A stretch of DNA of 64,000 bases, from the NCBI GenBank assembly GCA_030522415.1, contig CM060108.1:54042452-54106451 (forward strand), in the 5' to 3' direction. Source of the DNA: Channallabes apus (taxonomy: Eukaryota > Chordata > Actinopteri > Siluriformes > Clariidae). The notes below the pieces were generated by a model. The model was not told the DNA's origin. It searched no databases and saw nothing but the letters and a program-made list of their open reading frames with translations. Position numbers and translations under genes: made by a program. Shown piece after piece: positions 53,135-63,849 of the stretch (position 1 is the first letter of the stretch; every line of letters starts with the position of its first letter).

Positions 53135-54482
53135 CAGGTCCTTCTCAAAAAATTAGCATATTGTGATAAAGTTCATTATGTTCTGTAATGTACTGATAAA
53201 CATTAGACTTTCATATATTTTAGATTCATTACACACAAACTGAAGTAGTTCAAGCCTTTTATTGTTTTAATATTGATGATTGTAGCAAACAGCTTATGAA
53301 AACCCAAAATCCCTATCTCAAAAAATTAGCATATCATATCATGAAAAGGTTCTCTAAACTATGGAGCGATATCGCGGACAATATTCTTTTTAAAAACAAC
53401 CAGCCTGGTTCATTACTCAAAACCGCAATCATGGGTAAGACTGCCGACCTGACTGCTGTCCAGAAGGCCATCATTGACACCCTCAAGCAAGAGGGTAAGA
53501 AACAGAAAGAAATTTGAGCGAATAGGCTGTTCCCAGAGTGCTGTATCAAGGCAACTCAGTAGGAAGTCTGTGGGAAGGAAAAAGTGTGGCAGAAAACGCT
53601 GCACAACGAGAAGAGGTGACCGGGCCCTGAGGAAGATTGTGGAGAAGGACCGATTCCAGACCTTGGGGGACCTGCGGAAGCAGTGAACTGAGTCTGGAGT
53701 AGAAACATCCAGAGCCACCGTGTACAGGCGTGTGCAGGAAATGAGCTACAGGTTGCAAATTTTGCATGTCATTCGGAAATTAAGGTGCCAGAGTCTGGAG
53801 GAAGACTGGGGAGAGGGAAATGCCAAAATGCCTGAAGTCCAGTGTCAAGTACCCACAGTCAGTGATGGTCTGTGGTGCCATGTCAGCTGCTGGTGTTGGT
53901 CCACTGTGTTTTATCAAGGGCAGGGTCAATGCAGTTAGCTATCAGGAGATATTGGAGCACTTCATGCTTCCATCTGCTGAAAAGCTTTATGGAGATGAAG
54001 ATTTCATTTTTCAGCACGACCTGGCACCAGCTCACAGTGCCAAAACCACTGGTAAATGGTTTACTGACCATGGTATTACTGTGCTCAATTGGCCTGCCAA
54101 CTCTCCTGAACTGAACCCCATAGAGAATCTGTGGGATATTGTGAAGAGAAGGTTGAGAGACGCAAGACAAGAATCTGCAAAAGGATTCCCGACCAAGTAT
54201 TGAGTGCAGAACTGAACATAATTATTTGAAGGTTTTTGTATTAAAAACACTTTGCTTTTATTGGTCGGATGAAATATGCTAATTTTTTGAGATAGGGATT
54301 TTGGGTTTTCATGAGCTGTATGCCACAATCATCAATATTAAAACAATAAAAGGCTTGAACTACTTCAGTTTGTGTGTAATGAATTTAAAATATGTGAAAG
54401 TCTTAGTTTTCTAATGTTTATCAGTACATTACAGAACATAATGAACTTTATCACAATATGCAAATTTTTTGAGAAGGACCTG
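53135..54482 (+). mobile_element. Tc1-like transposon with about 200-bp inverted repeats
   Basis: 1,348 bp, TA at 53133-53134 and 54483-54484. Terminal repeats start CAGGTCCTTCTCAAAAAATT and run about 205 bp each. The source family of the MITE at 33147. Confidence 0.92.
53431..54203 (+). pseudogene. Tc1-like transposase, frameshifted and core-deleted
   Basis: Begins MGKTADLTAVQKAIIDTL, shifts frame near 53510, continues ERIGCSQSAVSRQLSRKSVG (helix-turn-helix), a stop at 53684-53686, and after an internal deletion resumes with VMVCGAMSAAGVGPL, then FQHDLAPAHSAKTT (second Asp) and NSPELNPIENLW (Glu). The block with the first catalytic Asp is not found. Three or more lesions. Confidence 0.88.
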
Positions 54483-54559
54483 TATTGTTATTATTTATAT
54501 TCTTCTTTTAAATATTTTTATTTTAAATGTTAATCTTTTTATTTTTAGGTCATTAATGG

Positions 54560-54777
54560 TTATTCATATTACAGCCCAGTAGGGGGCGGGAAAACACCGG
54601 ACCTGTCTACAAGACAAGCTGAGAAGAAGAGCTCGTTTTCCCGCATGAACTGCTTTTCATTCTCCACATGTAGCTGTTTCTACCTGTAGGTTTACACACA
54701 GACTCTTAAATATAGTCAAGTTAAATTAATAACAGCATTCGGAGAGGATAAACTCACTGATCCTGAGGTAAGTTATA
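54560..54777 (+). promoter_or_regulatory. Zinc-finger cassette first exon, opposite strand
   Basis: Homologous to the minus-strand first exons, but oriented rightwards: AGCTGAGAAGAAGAGCTC, ACATGTAGCTGTTTCTACCT, CGGAGAGGATAAACTCACTG and a donor GAG then GTAAGT at 54778. Upstream is CAGTAGGGGGCGGG, matching the TGCCACCTTCTGG-type boundary block. No finger exon follows within the window. Confidence 0.6.
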
Positions 54778-54784
54778 GTCTAAA

Positions 54785-55200
54785 CTAGTCTAAAACCAGA
54801 TCCTAAGTGGATTCTGGTTCATGTGTAATAGTGTTTGTAGTGCAGATAAACTGCATATTAATGTTAATTTATTTCACTATAAACACATTAGCTGTTCCTT
54901 TATTTAAATGAAGGCATTGAAGACTAGATTTCAAACGATATGTTTTTTTTCTCCGTAAATAATTGTTTTTGTGAGTTTCGTAGGTGTCTCAGGCTACGTT
55001 TACACTGCAGGTCTCGATGCCCACTTCTGATTTGTTTACACGTTATTTCAACTATGACTCATATCCGATACACGTGTTTACACTCGCTATAGTTAAAGGG
55101 AGGTTCTTGCGCTACACACTTGCCAAGATGGACGAAGGTGAAATGTGCTTAACGTTATCAGCCAGATTTATGACCCTCAAAGACCAGTTATTTTGCTTTT
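54785..55200. other. Non-coding, with a transposon-like end
   Basis: 54990-55160 has a CTACGTTTACACTGCAGG motif of the kind found at the ends of some fish DNA transposons, without a partner. The 72-codon frame here is not convincing. Confidence 0.4.
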
Positions 55201-55204
55201 AAAT

Positions 55205-57162
55205 AGTCCATATGCTTCTTACGGAGCCACTCCTTGGATTTCCTGGATGTGTGCTTTGGGTCATTGTCATGTTGGAAGACCCAGCCGTGACCCATGTTTA
55301 ATGCTCTGACTGAGGGAAGGAGGTTTTTGGCCTATATGTCACAATACATGGCCCTGTTCATCCTCTCCTGTGCAGTCATCCTGTCCCCTGTGCAGAAAAA
55401 CACCCCCAGAGCATGATGCTTCCAACTAGGGCTGCAACTAATGATTATTTTGATAATCGATTAGTTGGGCGATAAATTCCTTTTATTAATCGATTAATCG
55501 GATAAAACCCTAACCGCTTTAATTTGATGTTTTGCTTCACCTATAACTATATAAAACCATAAATCAGGGTATTATTTATGTATAAAAGTAAACTTAAAAA
55601 AATGCAAAAGCCACATAGAGTTTAATGATCTTTAATTTTGACATTTAAACCTTATTTTATGTAAATCAACATTTTTGTTTTTAAAAATAATTGCAGACGG
55701 CAAGTTGACAGTATAGCTTAAAAAAAAAATACACTGACGTATTCAGTTATTAAGAATGACCTCAATTTTAATTCTCTTACATTGATTCAACTTAAGAAGA
55801 ATAATAGACTTCTAGACTTCGGTTTATACATTATTTCGATTCTCTCGTGTATTTTATGCTTTCTTTGTTGTCTCAATACTAGATGTTCTCGTAATACAGC
55901 GACGTAGGGAGAGAAAAAAAAATCGCTGCTACTGGGTTCACTCTGTTTATTTTGCCCTTTTCCCGCATTTCCCTATGTATAGCATGTAGGATCATGGGAT
56001 ATATATCCGGTCCTCCGAAGTGTAAAATGAACGTGAAGGAAAAAAAGAACTAGCAGTGTTTTCCTTGCGTTCGTTGGGATTTGAACACCAAGAAAAAGCT
56101 GCATGCAACATTTTTTTGACACCGTATAAACATGCAGCCAGACAAACTCACGTCACCAAAGCCCGTGTGAACACTCTCACTGACTCCTATGTGTAGAAAA
56201 CCCTCTGCGCTTCATCCGCGCTCACCGGACACTACGAACGGCAGAAAACCGCTCGATTTTAACGCCCGATAAGAGGCGTTTAATGTAAATTTCTCCCATA
56301 CCTTGGAGGACATGGGGCGCATGCTTTTTCCTGCAAATGCTTCTGTAACCTCCATTGCGCGAGCGACTGCGTATCTGTGTGTGTCTGTGTATTTGTGCAT
56401 ATTGTGGTCGCGCGCCTCAGTAACGTGAGCAGCCCAATTAATCGATAACGGCATTCATTGACAACAAATTTAATTATCGATTTTATCGATTAGTTGTTGC
56501 AGCCCTACTTCCAACCCCATGCTTCACTGTAGGTATGGTATTATTGGGATGATACTCATCATTCTTCTTCCTTCAAACACGGCGAATGGAGTTAAAAAGA
56601 CCATAAAGTTCTACTTTGGTCTCATCAGACCACAGGACTTTCTCCCATGAATCCTCTGGATCATACAGATGGTCCCTGGCAAACTTCAGACGGGCCTGGC
56701 TGACTTAAGCAGGGGAACCTTCCGTGCGATGCAAGATTTTAAACCATGACATCTTGCTGTTTTACTGATGGTAGCCTTGGAAACGATGGTCCCCGCTCTC
56801 TTCACGGCATTGACCAGCTCCTCCCGTGTAGTTCTGGGCTGATTGTTCACCATTCTTAGCATCATTGATACCCCACGTATCTACTTAGACTTTGGCTGAT
56901 TGTGGGGTGCACAGGTGTCTTTATGACAGCTAACGACCTCAAACAGGTGCTATTAATTTAGAATCATGAGCAGAGTGTAGCTGGACTATTTAAAAGCAAA
57001 TCTGGCTGATAAGCAAGTGATCAAATACTTATTTGACACAGTAATTCACAAATTGCTCGAAGTCTTGTAATTCACAAGTTGCTCAAAAAAATCTCTTGTA
57101 GATTTCTAAGTAAGAGAACTTGCAAAATCACATGATGATCAAATACTTATTGACCTCACTGT
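55205..57162 (-). mobile_element. Old Tc1-like transposon, split by a hAT MITE
   Basis: Reverse-strand sequence that reads in a decayed way as a Tc1-like transposase: CTTTGGGTCATTGTCATGTT (the DxDPKH region) and TCTCATCAGACCACAGGACT (the WSDE region). Right end ATTGACCTCACTGTG. It resumes at 56508 with CCCATGCTTCACTGTAGG exactly after the MITE's target duplication. Confidence 0.75.
55427..56507. mobile_element. hAT element, non-autonomous, 8-bp target duplication
   Basis: 1,081 bp. Flanked by CTTCCAAC (55419-55426 and 56508-56515). Termini TAGGGCTGCAACTAAT / ATTAGTTGTTGCAGCCCTA. Repeated ATCGATTA motifs near both ends. No transposase. Confidence 0.93.
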
Positions 57163-57310
57163 GTAATATACCGTTCAAAAGTTTTGGGTCACTTGTAAAT
57201 TTCTTTGTATTTGTTTAATGATCTATTTTCTACATTCTACAACAATACTGGGCATTTCAAAACTATAAAATAACATATGGAATTAGGTAATTATGTAACA
57301 ACAACAAAAA

Positions 57311-57440
57311 CATCATTCATTCATTTTCTATACCGCTTAATCCTGTGTTCAGGGTCGCGGGGGACCAATTAGCCTAACCTGCATATCTTTGGACTGTGGG
57401 AGGAAACCAGAGTACCCGGAGGAAACCCACCAAGGACCAA
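57311..57440 (-). mobile_element. SINE fragment (type as at 52403)
   Basis: Shares CTATACCGCTTAATCCTGTG and GGACTGTGGGAGGAAACC with the longer copy; the tRNA-like head is absent. Confidence 0.68.
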
Positions 57441-57730
57441 AACACCAGTTAGTTGTTATTTTAAGATACAGAGGTCGGCCTCTCTGTAATAGTTCTTGCA
57501 AGAAAAGTATTGTCAAGTGCATTTGCAAAATCCGTCAAGCACCATAATGAAATGGAGGACGAGACCAAAACCTACCTCTGCCGCAGACGAGAAGTTCATT
57601 TAGAGTTATCAGCCTGAAAAATGACCATCTCAGATTAGAGGCGTTATGAAGTCTTTACAGAGCAGAAGTAGCAGAAACATCTCAATATCAACTGTTCAAA
57701 GGAGATTAATGCATTTTTTTTGGATGCCTT

Positions 57731-57917
57731 TGTAACAAACTCGCTACTATTATTAAAACAATAGATCGCCGTTAACAGAATCAGGGGATAGGATAAGGAC
57801 CACCAGAGACAATAACATATGATCAAAGTGAATTTACATTTATTATAGTGCTGTACATCACACCATTCGCTCACGCCGGCCACTCATACTACATACACAC
57901 TCACTCAGTCCGTGCTT

Positions 57918-57953
<36 letters not shown>

Positions 57954-58516
57954 TCCCTCCTCATAATCAAATGTCCACAAAAGTAAAATAATAGAACCAA
58001 GAAACGTCCCACTCTAGGTCCGATGTCCTCGTCGCAAGCGACGTCCCTTTAACGGTGACATGGGAGCAGCCGAGCCCTCGGCCCCACGCTCACGCTGCCG
58101 CTGATGTGTTCACTCCCGGGGATAGCCGACACACTCCAGCTTCCGGGCAACACACAAAGAACAACAACAAAAAGAACCCTCCTGCATAGCCACCGCAGGA
58201 GGGAATCCATCAGTACAAAGTACTTTTAATTCGATAAAAATGCATCGGCGGGCTACACATAAATACATATAATAACCCTTGGTACTCACATGCATAACGG
58301 ACTAGCATATCTACCGCACTCGGGTTCATTAAAGCACCCCGCTGTTGCAGTAGCCTCGGTAGGAGCTTTTAGCTTTAGGCATTAGCATTAGCCTCTGGCT
58401 ATGGTATGATTGCTGTTACCAAGCCCAGCCTTTCTTCCTCTTTTATTAAAATTATATATTTAGCTCCCACAGCGCCCCCAACGGCCGGGAGCTCGTAACT
58501 AGGTAACCCCCCCCCC
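57731..58516 (-). repeat. Gypsy 3' LTR
   Basis: The inner side shares GAGCTCGTAACTAGGTAAC with the right-hand LTR remnant. Includes an (AT)15 run at 57921-57950. The exact inner border is blurred by the C run at 58507-58522, where the usual TGTAACAGGC should be. Confidence 0.7.
57921..57950. repeat. (AT)n microsatellite
   Basis: 15 AT units inside the gypsy LTR. Confidence 0.95.
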
Positions 58517-58522
58517 CCCCCC
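58507..58522. repeat. 16-base C run at LTR edge
   Basis: Poly-C on the plus strand equals poly-G on the coding strand, overlapping where a polypurine tract should lie. Confidence 0.9.
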
Positions 58523-58619
58523 GGAAGAAGGCGTGACGTCACCGTAATAGGGTTTCATATTGGCCACATGGACCGTGAATGTCTCGGTCTGATTAATAAT
58601 TTTCACCTGACAATTGACC

Positions 58620-59378
58620 TTACTGAGGACTTTGACGACTTCGGCAGGCCCCTTCCACTTCGGAGCTAGCTTGGCCATGTAAGAATCTTCTGCCCGAGAC
58701 TGAGGAAAAGCTCAAACCCAGACACGGTCGCCCTCGTGGTATAAGACCGTGTTTGAGGTTATAGTACTTCGCCTGCCTTTCTTGGGCGCGGGCCACATTG
58801 CTCCGGACAACCTGGAACAGAGCTTCTTGCCGCTGCACAGTGGAATAGGCTGGATGGTCCGGTGAAATGTTTTGATGCAGCATTCTTTCCAGTGGTCCCT
58901 TAAGTTTACGTCACAGTGCTATCTCAGCTGGAGTATGGTCAGTGCTTTCCTGCCAGGCCGTGTTGATGGCAAACCGGAACTCAGGAAGCCATTGGTCCCA
59001 CTGTTTGTGGTTTTCCTTAATGAATGCTGCCAACATGAATTTTAACGTCCGGTTACTACGTTCTATGATGTTGGTTTGGGGATGATATGCGGTGGTGAGC
59101 TTCTGTGTGACGCCCCATTGTCGGCAGATGGTGTTGAGCAGCTGGGAAGTGAACTGCGGACCCCTATCAGACACCAGGTAAGCTGGTGTGCCCCACTGTG
59201 TGAAAATCTCCTTGATTAAAATATTGGCTATGTTATGAGCCTTTGCTGTTCTTATAGGAAACATCTCGACCCATTTGCTGCAGTAATCCACGACTACCAG
59301 CAGATGCTCATTGAGCCGGGATGACCGTGGAAAAGGACCCATGAGATCCACTCCCAACATAAAACCAGGCTCCACCAC
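58620..59378 (-). pseudogene. Gypsy integrase
   Basis: Integrase core: GVDLMGPFP (first Asp), LVSDRGPQF (second Asp) and YHPQTNIIERSNRTLK (Glu). The second Asp and the Glu are 34 residues apart, one short of the usual 35; a codon is missing between TN and ER. The N-terminal zinc-binding part lies beyond 59378 in other frames, next to the SINE. The C-terminal part (ARAQERQAKYYNLKHG) is in a separate frame at 58620-58883; the joining region has a stop near 58905. No chromodomain seen. Confidence 0.85.
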
Positions 59379-59573
59379 GGGTGTGCTTTGTAGTAGACCT
59401 GTCAGCTTACTTATGCGAGGTTTGTACTTCGGACAGGTGGTGCAGTTCTTACAAAATTCCCAGACATCCCGGCCAGTAGTATCTCAGGCCAGTAGGCGAC
59501 CTCCAGCAGCCTCCGCAGGGTTTTCACCTGTCCTAGATGACCACTGAGAGGGTTGTCGTGAGCGTACTGCAGA

Positions 59574-59775
59574 TACATTTACATTTACATTTAGGCATTT
59601 GGCAGACGCTCTTATCCAGAGCGACTTACATTTTTATCTCATTATACATCTGAGCAGTTGAGGGTTAAGGGCCTTGCTCAAGGGCCCAACAGTGGCAACT
59701 TGGTGGTTGTGGGGTTTGAACCTGGGATCTTCTGAACCGTAGTCCAATGCCTTAACCACTGAGCTACCCCTGACC
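59574..59775 (-). mobile_element. tRNA-derived SINE in gypsy pol
   Basis: Reverse copy of the family at 44584, with box A and B and the ATGTAAATGTAAATG tail complete. It splits the integrase region from RNase H, so it came after the gypsy element. Confidence 0.85.
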
Positions 59776-59947
59776 CCTTGATACTGACAGATACTGAGGA
59801 CGCAGAGATGTTGGGATGACCAGCTGAAGGAGATTACACCCCGCCTGTTTAGGGATCTTACGATACAGGAACTGGTTTATTATATGATGATGTATTTTTT
59901 TTACGTCGGGTTCTAACCGTGCCTTTTTCCACAGCGTCTGAAGCACC

Positions 59948-61155
59948 TCATCTGTCCTTTGGGCTTTCCAGCTCCTCCCAGTCACAGGGCAGACCCCACT
60001 GTATATAATTGCCTCTGCACACGGCCAGAGGGGCATCCGTGGTTCCTCCCTCCCAGCGTCGTGACAGGGAATCGGGAACGATATTGCATTGCTCCTTTCG
60101 GTATTGGACTACAAATTCGAACGCTTGTAGTCTAAGCACCCATTGTGTAAGGCGCGAGGAGGGGTTTGGATGGTTAAAAACCCAGGTCAAAGCCACGTGG
60201 TCCGTAATAATAGTAAAAGCCTTTCCCTCCAGGTACTGACGCCACTTCTCCACCGCCCACACTACTGCCAAACATTGCTTTTCTGATGCCGAATACCTGG
60301 TTTCAGCACCGTGCAGCAGCTGGGAGGCGTAGGCAATCACATGCTCTCCATCTTCGTGATCCTGGGTGAGTACCGCGCCCAGGCCGAGGCTGCCATCTGT
60401 CTGCACCTTGAAGGGGCGGTCGAAGTTTGGAGCCGTTAAAATCGGTGTGTGTTGCAGAGCAGTTTTCAGATCCTCAAAGGCTGACTGGCATTCAGGAGTC
60501 CATACCCACCTGGCTCCCTTTTTCTTCAGGGCATGCAAAGGAGCAGCACGCTCTGAGAATCGGGGTATGAATCGGTGGTACCAACCAGCCAACCCTGGGA
60601 AGCGTTGTAGCTCCTTCAGGTTGCCTGGAATGGGGTATGTTTGGATTGCCACTACTTTAGCTTCTTCTGTTTTTATGCCTTCTGCTGATACCACGTGTCC
60701 CAGGAAGGAGAGAGATGATTGACAGAATTTGCATTTTTCTAGATTGAGTGTGAGACCAGTAGCTTCGAGTAAAGAAAATATCTGTGAGATTGTCAAGGTG
60801 AGAAATGGCATCCTTCGAGTAGATGACGATGTCGTCTATGTAGACGAAACAGTACTTCCCGATCGCTTCAGCTAAAATGGAGGTCATGAGTCTTTGAAAG
60901 GTTGCCCCTGCATTTTTTTACGCCTAAGGGAAGATGGAGGAACTCGTACTGATTGTTCTTGTTCACGAAGGCTGTCTTAGGGATGCTATCCGAGTGCATT
61001 TCAACCTGCCAGTAACCGCTACACAGATCCAGAGAGCTGAATATAGTGGCCCCGTAGAGTGCTTCCAGGATTTCGTGGACCTGGGGCATGGGGAAGCCGT
61101 CCAGCGGTGTTTTGCTGTTGAGGGCCCTAAAGTCCACACAGAAACGGGTGTTCAC
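59948..61155 (-). pseudogene. Gypsy reverse transcriptase and RNase H
   Basis: RT: FCVDFRALNSKT (fingers), FSSLDLCSGYWQVE (motif A Asp), FLHLPLGVKK (motif B altered), YIDDIVIYS (motif C, both Asp present, in a frame at 60657-60887), then LEKCKFCQSSLSFLGHVVS. RNase H: VQTDGSLGLGAVL (Asp), YSASEKQCLAVVWAVEKWR (Glu), FTIITDHVALTWV (Asp) and VPDSLSR (Asp). Three frames are needed: 61155-60868, 60887-60657, 60811-59948. The final region is open for 287 codons. Confidence 0.87.
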
Positions 61156-61248
61156 CCCCCTTTTTACCCACCAGCACGACCGGGGCGGCCCATGGCGAGG
61201 TGGATGGCCTGATGATACCAGCCTCTAGCATCTTGGCGACTTCATCCT

Positions 61249-61876
61249 CTACAATCTGCTGTTTATGGACAGGTACAGGGTAAGCTTTTTTCCTGACTGT
61301 TCTCTCATCGGTGGTGTGTATATATGATGAGTTAAAACCTTGGTATGGCCAATTTGGTCAGTGCATACAGTTGACCATTCTAATAATAGTTCTTGCACTT
61401 GATGTTTGTAATTTCCTGTCAGGGCGGCGTTGCTGACCAGGTCGGAGATGATTGCTTCGGAGGCATCCGACAATTGAAGTAATGGATTGGCTACATAGAG
61501 GGAGACTTGGCCGCTTGTGGATGAACAGAGCGGGAAGTTTTCCCCGTCTCTACCCGGGATGGTGTAGGAGCGTTGGCTAAAATTAATCTGTATACCCACA
61601 TCCGTTAAAAAGTACAACCCTAATACGCATGGGAAGGTAAGATCACGATCTTTCATAATAAAAAGACAAATCTCTATTTCTACTCCTTGTAATGAGCACT
61701 GGGCAGGTAGCTTGCCTATTGCAACCTGCACTAAGCCATTGGCTAATGAAAACGACTGTCCCTTTGCCGACTGCCACCTTTATCCTTCTCCAAAGCGTCT
61801 CGGTGTTGAGGAAGAAGGTGCTGCCTGTGTCGATGACGGCCGTACAGGGTACCTGATTTAAGGCGAGCTGTACCAT
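61249..61876 (-). pseudogene. Gypsy protease and linker
   Basis: VIDTGSTFF has the aspartic-protease Asp-Thr-Gly active site; residues after it match the flap region only weakly. The downstream frame (61731-61249) carries CVLGLYFLTDVGIQINFSQ, the usual block after protease, and leads toward RT. One frameshift between them near 61700. No gag upstream. Confidence 0.75.
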
Positions 61877-62228
61877 TAACAGAGGAGGACTGGCCTGGGC
61901 TATGCCAAGGCTGGAAGGTCCTTTGCCCTCCTTCGTCTATTTGGGAGCTAAAACGGGATTTTGCCTTTGTCTAAAAGCTTTCGCGGCGTTAAAATCTCTT
62001 TCCTCCAGCATCCCGATTCGTACCAGCTCGTTTATGACTGTACTCCGCAACAGGCTGGCGATGCGGGGGTTGCAATTCCTCAATGTTGCTTGTACAATTT
62101 CTCTTTCAGTCTTCCTTGGAGCTCGTAACTAGGTAACCGCCTGTTACACCTTCAGCATTCCTTTACAATGTAGAAAGAAATAAAAATCAGGAACAAAAAT
62201 TAGAAAGTGACCCCAAACTTTTGAACGG

Positions 62229-62829
62229 TAGTGTGTGTGTATTACATACATGTACACACAAGGCATATTATTTATAAATATATTTTTCAAAACTATGGGT
62301 CTGAGGGATGCACAAACCATTAAACAAGTTTTTTTTATTAGTTTTCTTAAACCAATGCATTCCACAATAAAAAAATAAGTGGAGTTATGGCACGTTATCA
62401 ACACCTCCTGATTTGAGAATTAATTCAAGCGGGACTTTAATCAGTATTATTTACCAGTGAATGTATAATTGTGTTCATGTTGGTGTGTTCATGTGGTTCA
62501 TGTTCGGCTGCTCCCATTAAGGCGTCACCACTGCATACCATCCGATGTAAATTAAAAAAAATTATCCATCCTTTTACGGAGCAATTTCATTGGCTAGAGA
62601 CTGAGATTGACAAATCAAAAATACTGTCATGTTTCATCATCCTAAAATCATCGTGGTTTTAAGTCAACACAGTGACATCAGAAGCTAGGTAATGAGCTGG
62701 TAATGTTGTCTTACTGCCAGCTGTACTTTCGTAATTGTATAAAAAATAAAATGAAAACCATGAGCAAATATGCAATGTGATGAGTAGTGAGTATGTTACT
62801 GTGTGAGAAAGCAGATCAGAGTGTTTAAT
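62229..62829. other. No gene recognised
   Basis: AT-rich sequence after the Tc1 right end. No supported features. Confidence 0.45.
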
Positions 62830-63515
62830 CGTATGTGATGTTCTGGTTGAGAGTCTGTATAGCCTGTGGGAAGAAGCTCCTCCTCAGTCACTCTGTGTTG
62901 ACCTTCAGGGAGCGGACCACAGAGAGAACAGTTCATTGCTTGGGTGGCTGAAGTCTTTCATGATCTTTCTGGCCTTGGTGCAGCACCGCTTGCTGTAGAT
63001 TGAGTGCAGGTCAGGGTGCTCGGCACGGATGATGCGCTTAGGTAATAAAACTACCCTGTGTAGAGCTCGTCTGTTCTGCATAGTGCTGTTCCCAAACAAG
63101 ATTGTGATGTTTTCCATCAGGATGCTCTCTATGGTGCAAGATTTTAAAGTTCCTAATCACCTTAGAGAGCAGTTGACGCCTCTCAAGAGTCTGAGGTGGT
63201 AGAGACGCTGCGAGGCCTTTTTCACCATGGTGTTGATGTGACGGGCCCATGACAGGTCCCCCGTGATGTGAACACTGAGGTATCTGAATCTGTCCACTCT
63301 CTCCAATGAGCTATTGTTGATGACTGGGGTCTGGTACTTTCTCTCCTGCTTTGTACTGAAGTCCACCATCAGCTCTTTCTGATGTTCAGGAGGAGGTTGT
63401 TGCTGTGGTACCAATTCTCCAGATTTCTACTCTTCTCCAGGTAGACCAGAGGCCAGGGCCACCAGAACGGTGTCGTCAGCAAAACTTTGAGGTGATATTT
63501 GTGGTGGAGTGGTCA
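62830..63515 (-). pseudogene. LINE reverse-transcriptase C-terminal region, third type
   Basis: Broken frames in order: VDRFRYLSVHITGDLSWARH, NTMVKKASQRLYHLRLLRG, FKILHHREHPDGKHHNLVWE, AEQTSSTQGSFITKRIIRAE and YSKRCCTKARKIMKDFSHPS. This is the thumb and C-terminal segment of a LINE common in fish. The upstream CCAGAACGGTGTCGTCAGC matches the YADD area. The nearby GGGACCTGTCATGGGCCC-type sequence is its coding portion, not an RNA gene. Confidence 0.65.
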
Positions 63516-63529
63516 TGCAGTCGTAGGTG

Positions 63530-63775
63530 TACAATGAGTATTGCAGGATGCCAATAAGATTTTGGCCTGGCCCCCTTTGCAGCTATAACAGCTTCAACTT
63601 TTCTATGAAGGCTTTCCATAAGGTTTAGGGGGGAATTTTTGGCCATTCTTCCAGAAGCGCATTTGTGAGGTCAGACACTGTTGGATGAGAAGACCTGGCT
63701 TGCAGTCTCCACTGTATTTCATCCCAAAGGTGTTCTAAGAGGTTGAAGTCAGGACTTTGCTCAATCATTAGAGAC
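63530..63775 (-). pseudogene. Tc1-like transposase fragment
   Basis: The reverse strand carries the decayed EHLWDEIQWRLQARS-like segment (CATCCCAAAGGTGTTCTAAG, GGTCAGACACTGTTGGATGA), from the C-terminal part of a Tc1 family. Both ends missing. Confidence 0.6.
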
Positions 63776-63849
63776 CTACCAGATTTACTTTATATTTCCA
63801 CTTATTTCACTTTAGAATAACAGGTCAGTTAATTTTCATGTTCTGGGTC

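Larger units (their letters stand above)
57731..62148 (-). mobile_element. Ty3/gypsy LTR retrotransposon
   Basis: Minus-strand element with a short 4-bp target duplication CCTT (57727-57730, 62149-62152). The 3' LTR (left) is about 785 bp, ending TGTTACA on its own strand. The 5' LTR (right) is reduced to about 32 bp (TGTAACAGGCGGTTACCTAG onward) and then sequence jumps to pol. Gag is missing. Pol order protease, RT, RNase H, integrase fits Ty3/gypsy. A SINE interrupts integrase. A 16-C run stands at the LTR's inner edge. Confidence 0.88.
57171..62228 (+). mobile_element. Tc1-like transposon interrupted by a SINE and a gypsy element
   Basis: TA at 57169-57170 and 62229-62230; termini CCGTTCAAAAGTTTTGGGTC / GACCCCAAACTTTTGAACGG. 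The left part runs to 57730, the right part from 62149. The left part includes a broken transposase frame (TKTYLCRRREVHLELSA near 57565-57612). Confidence 0.82.
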
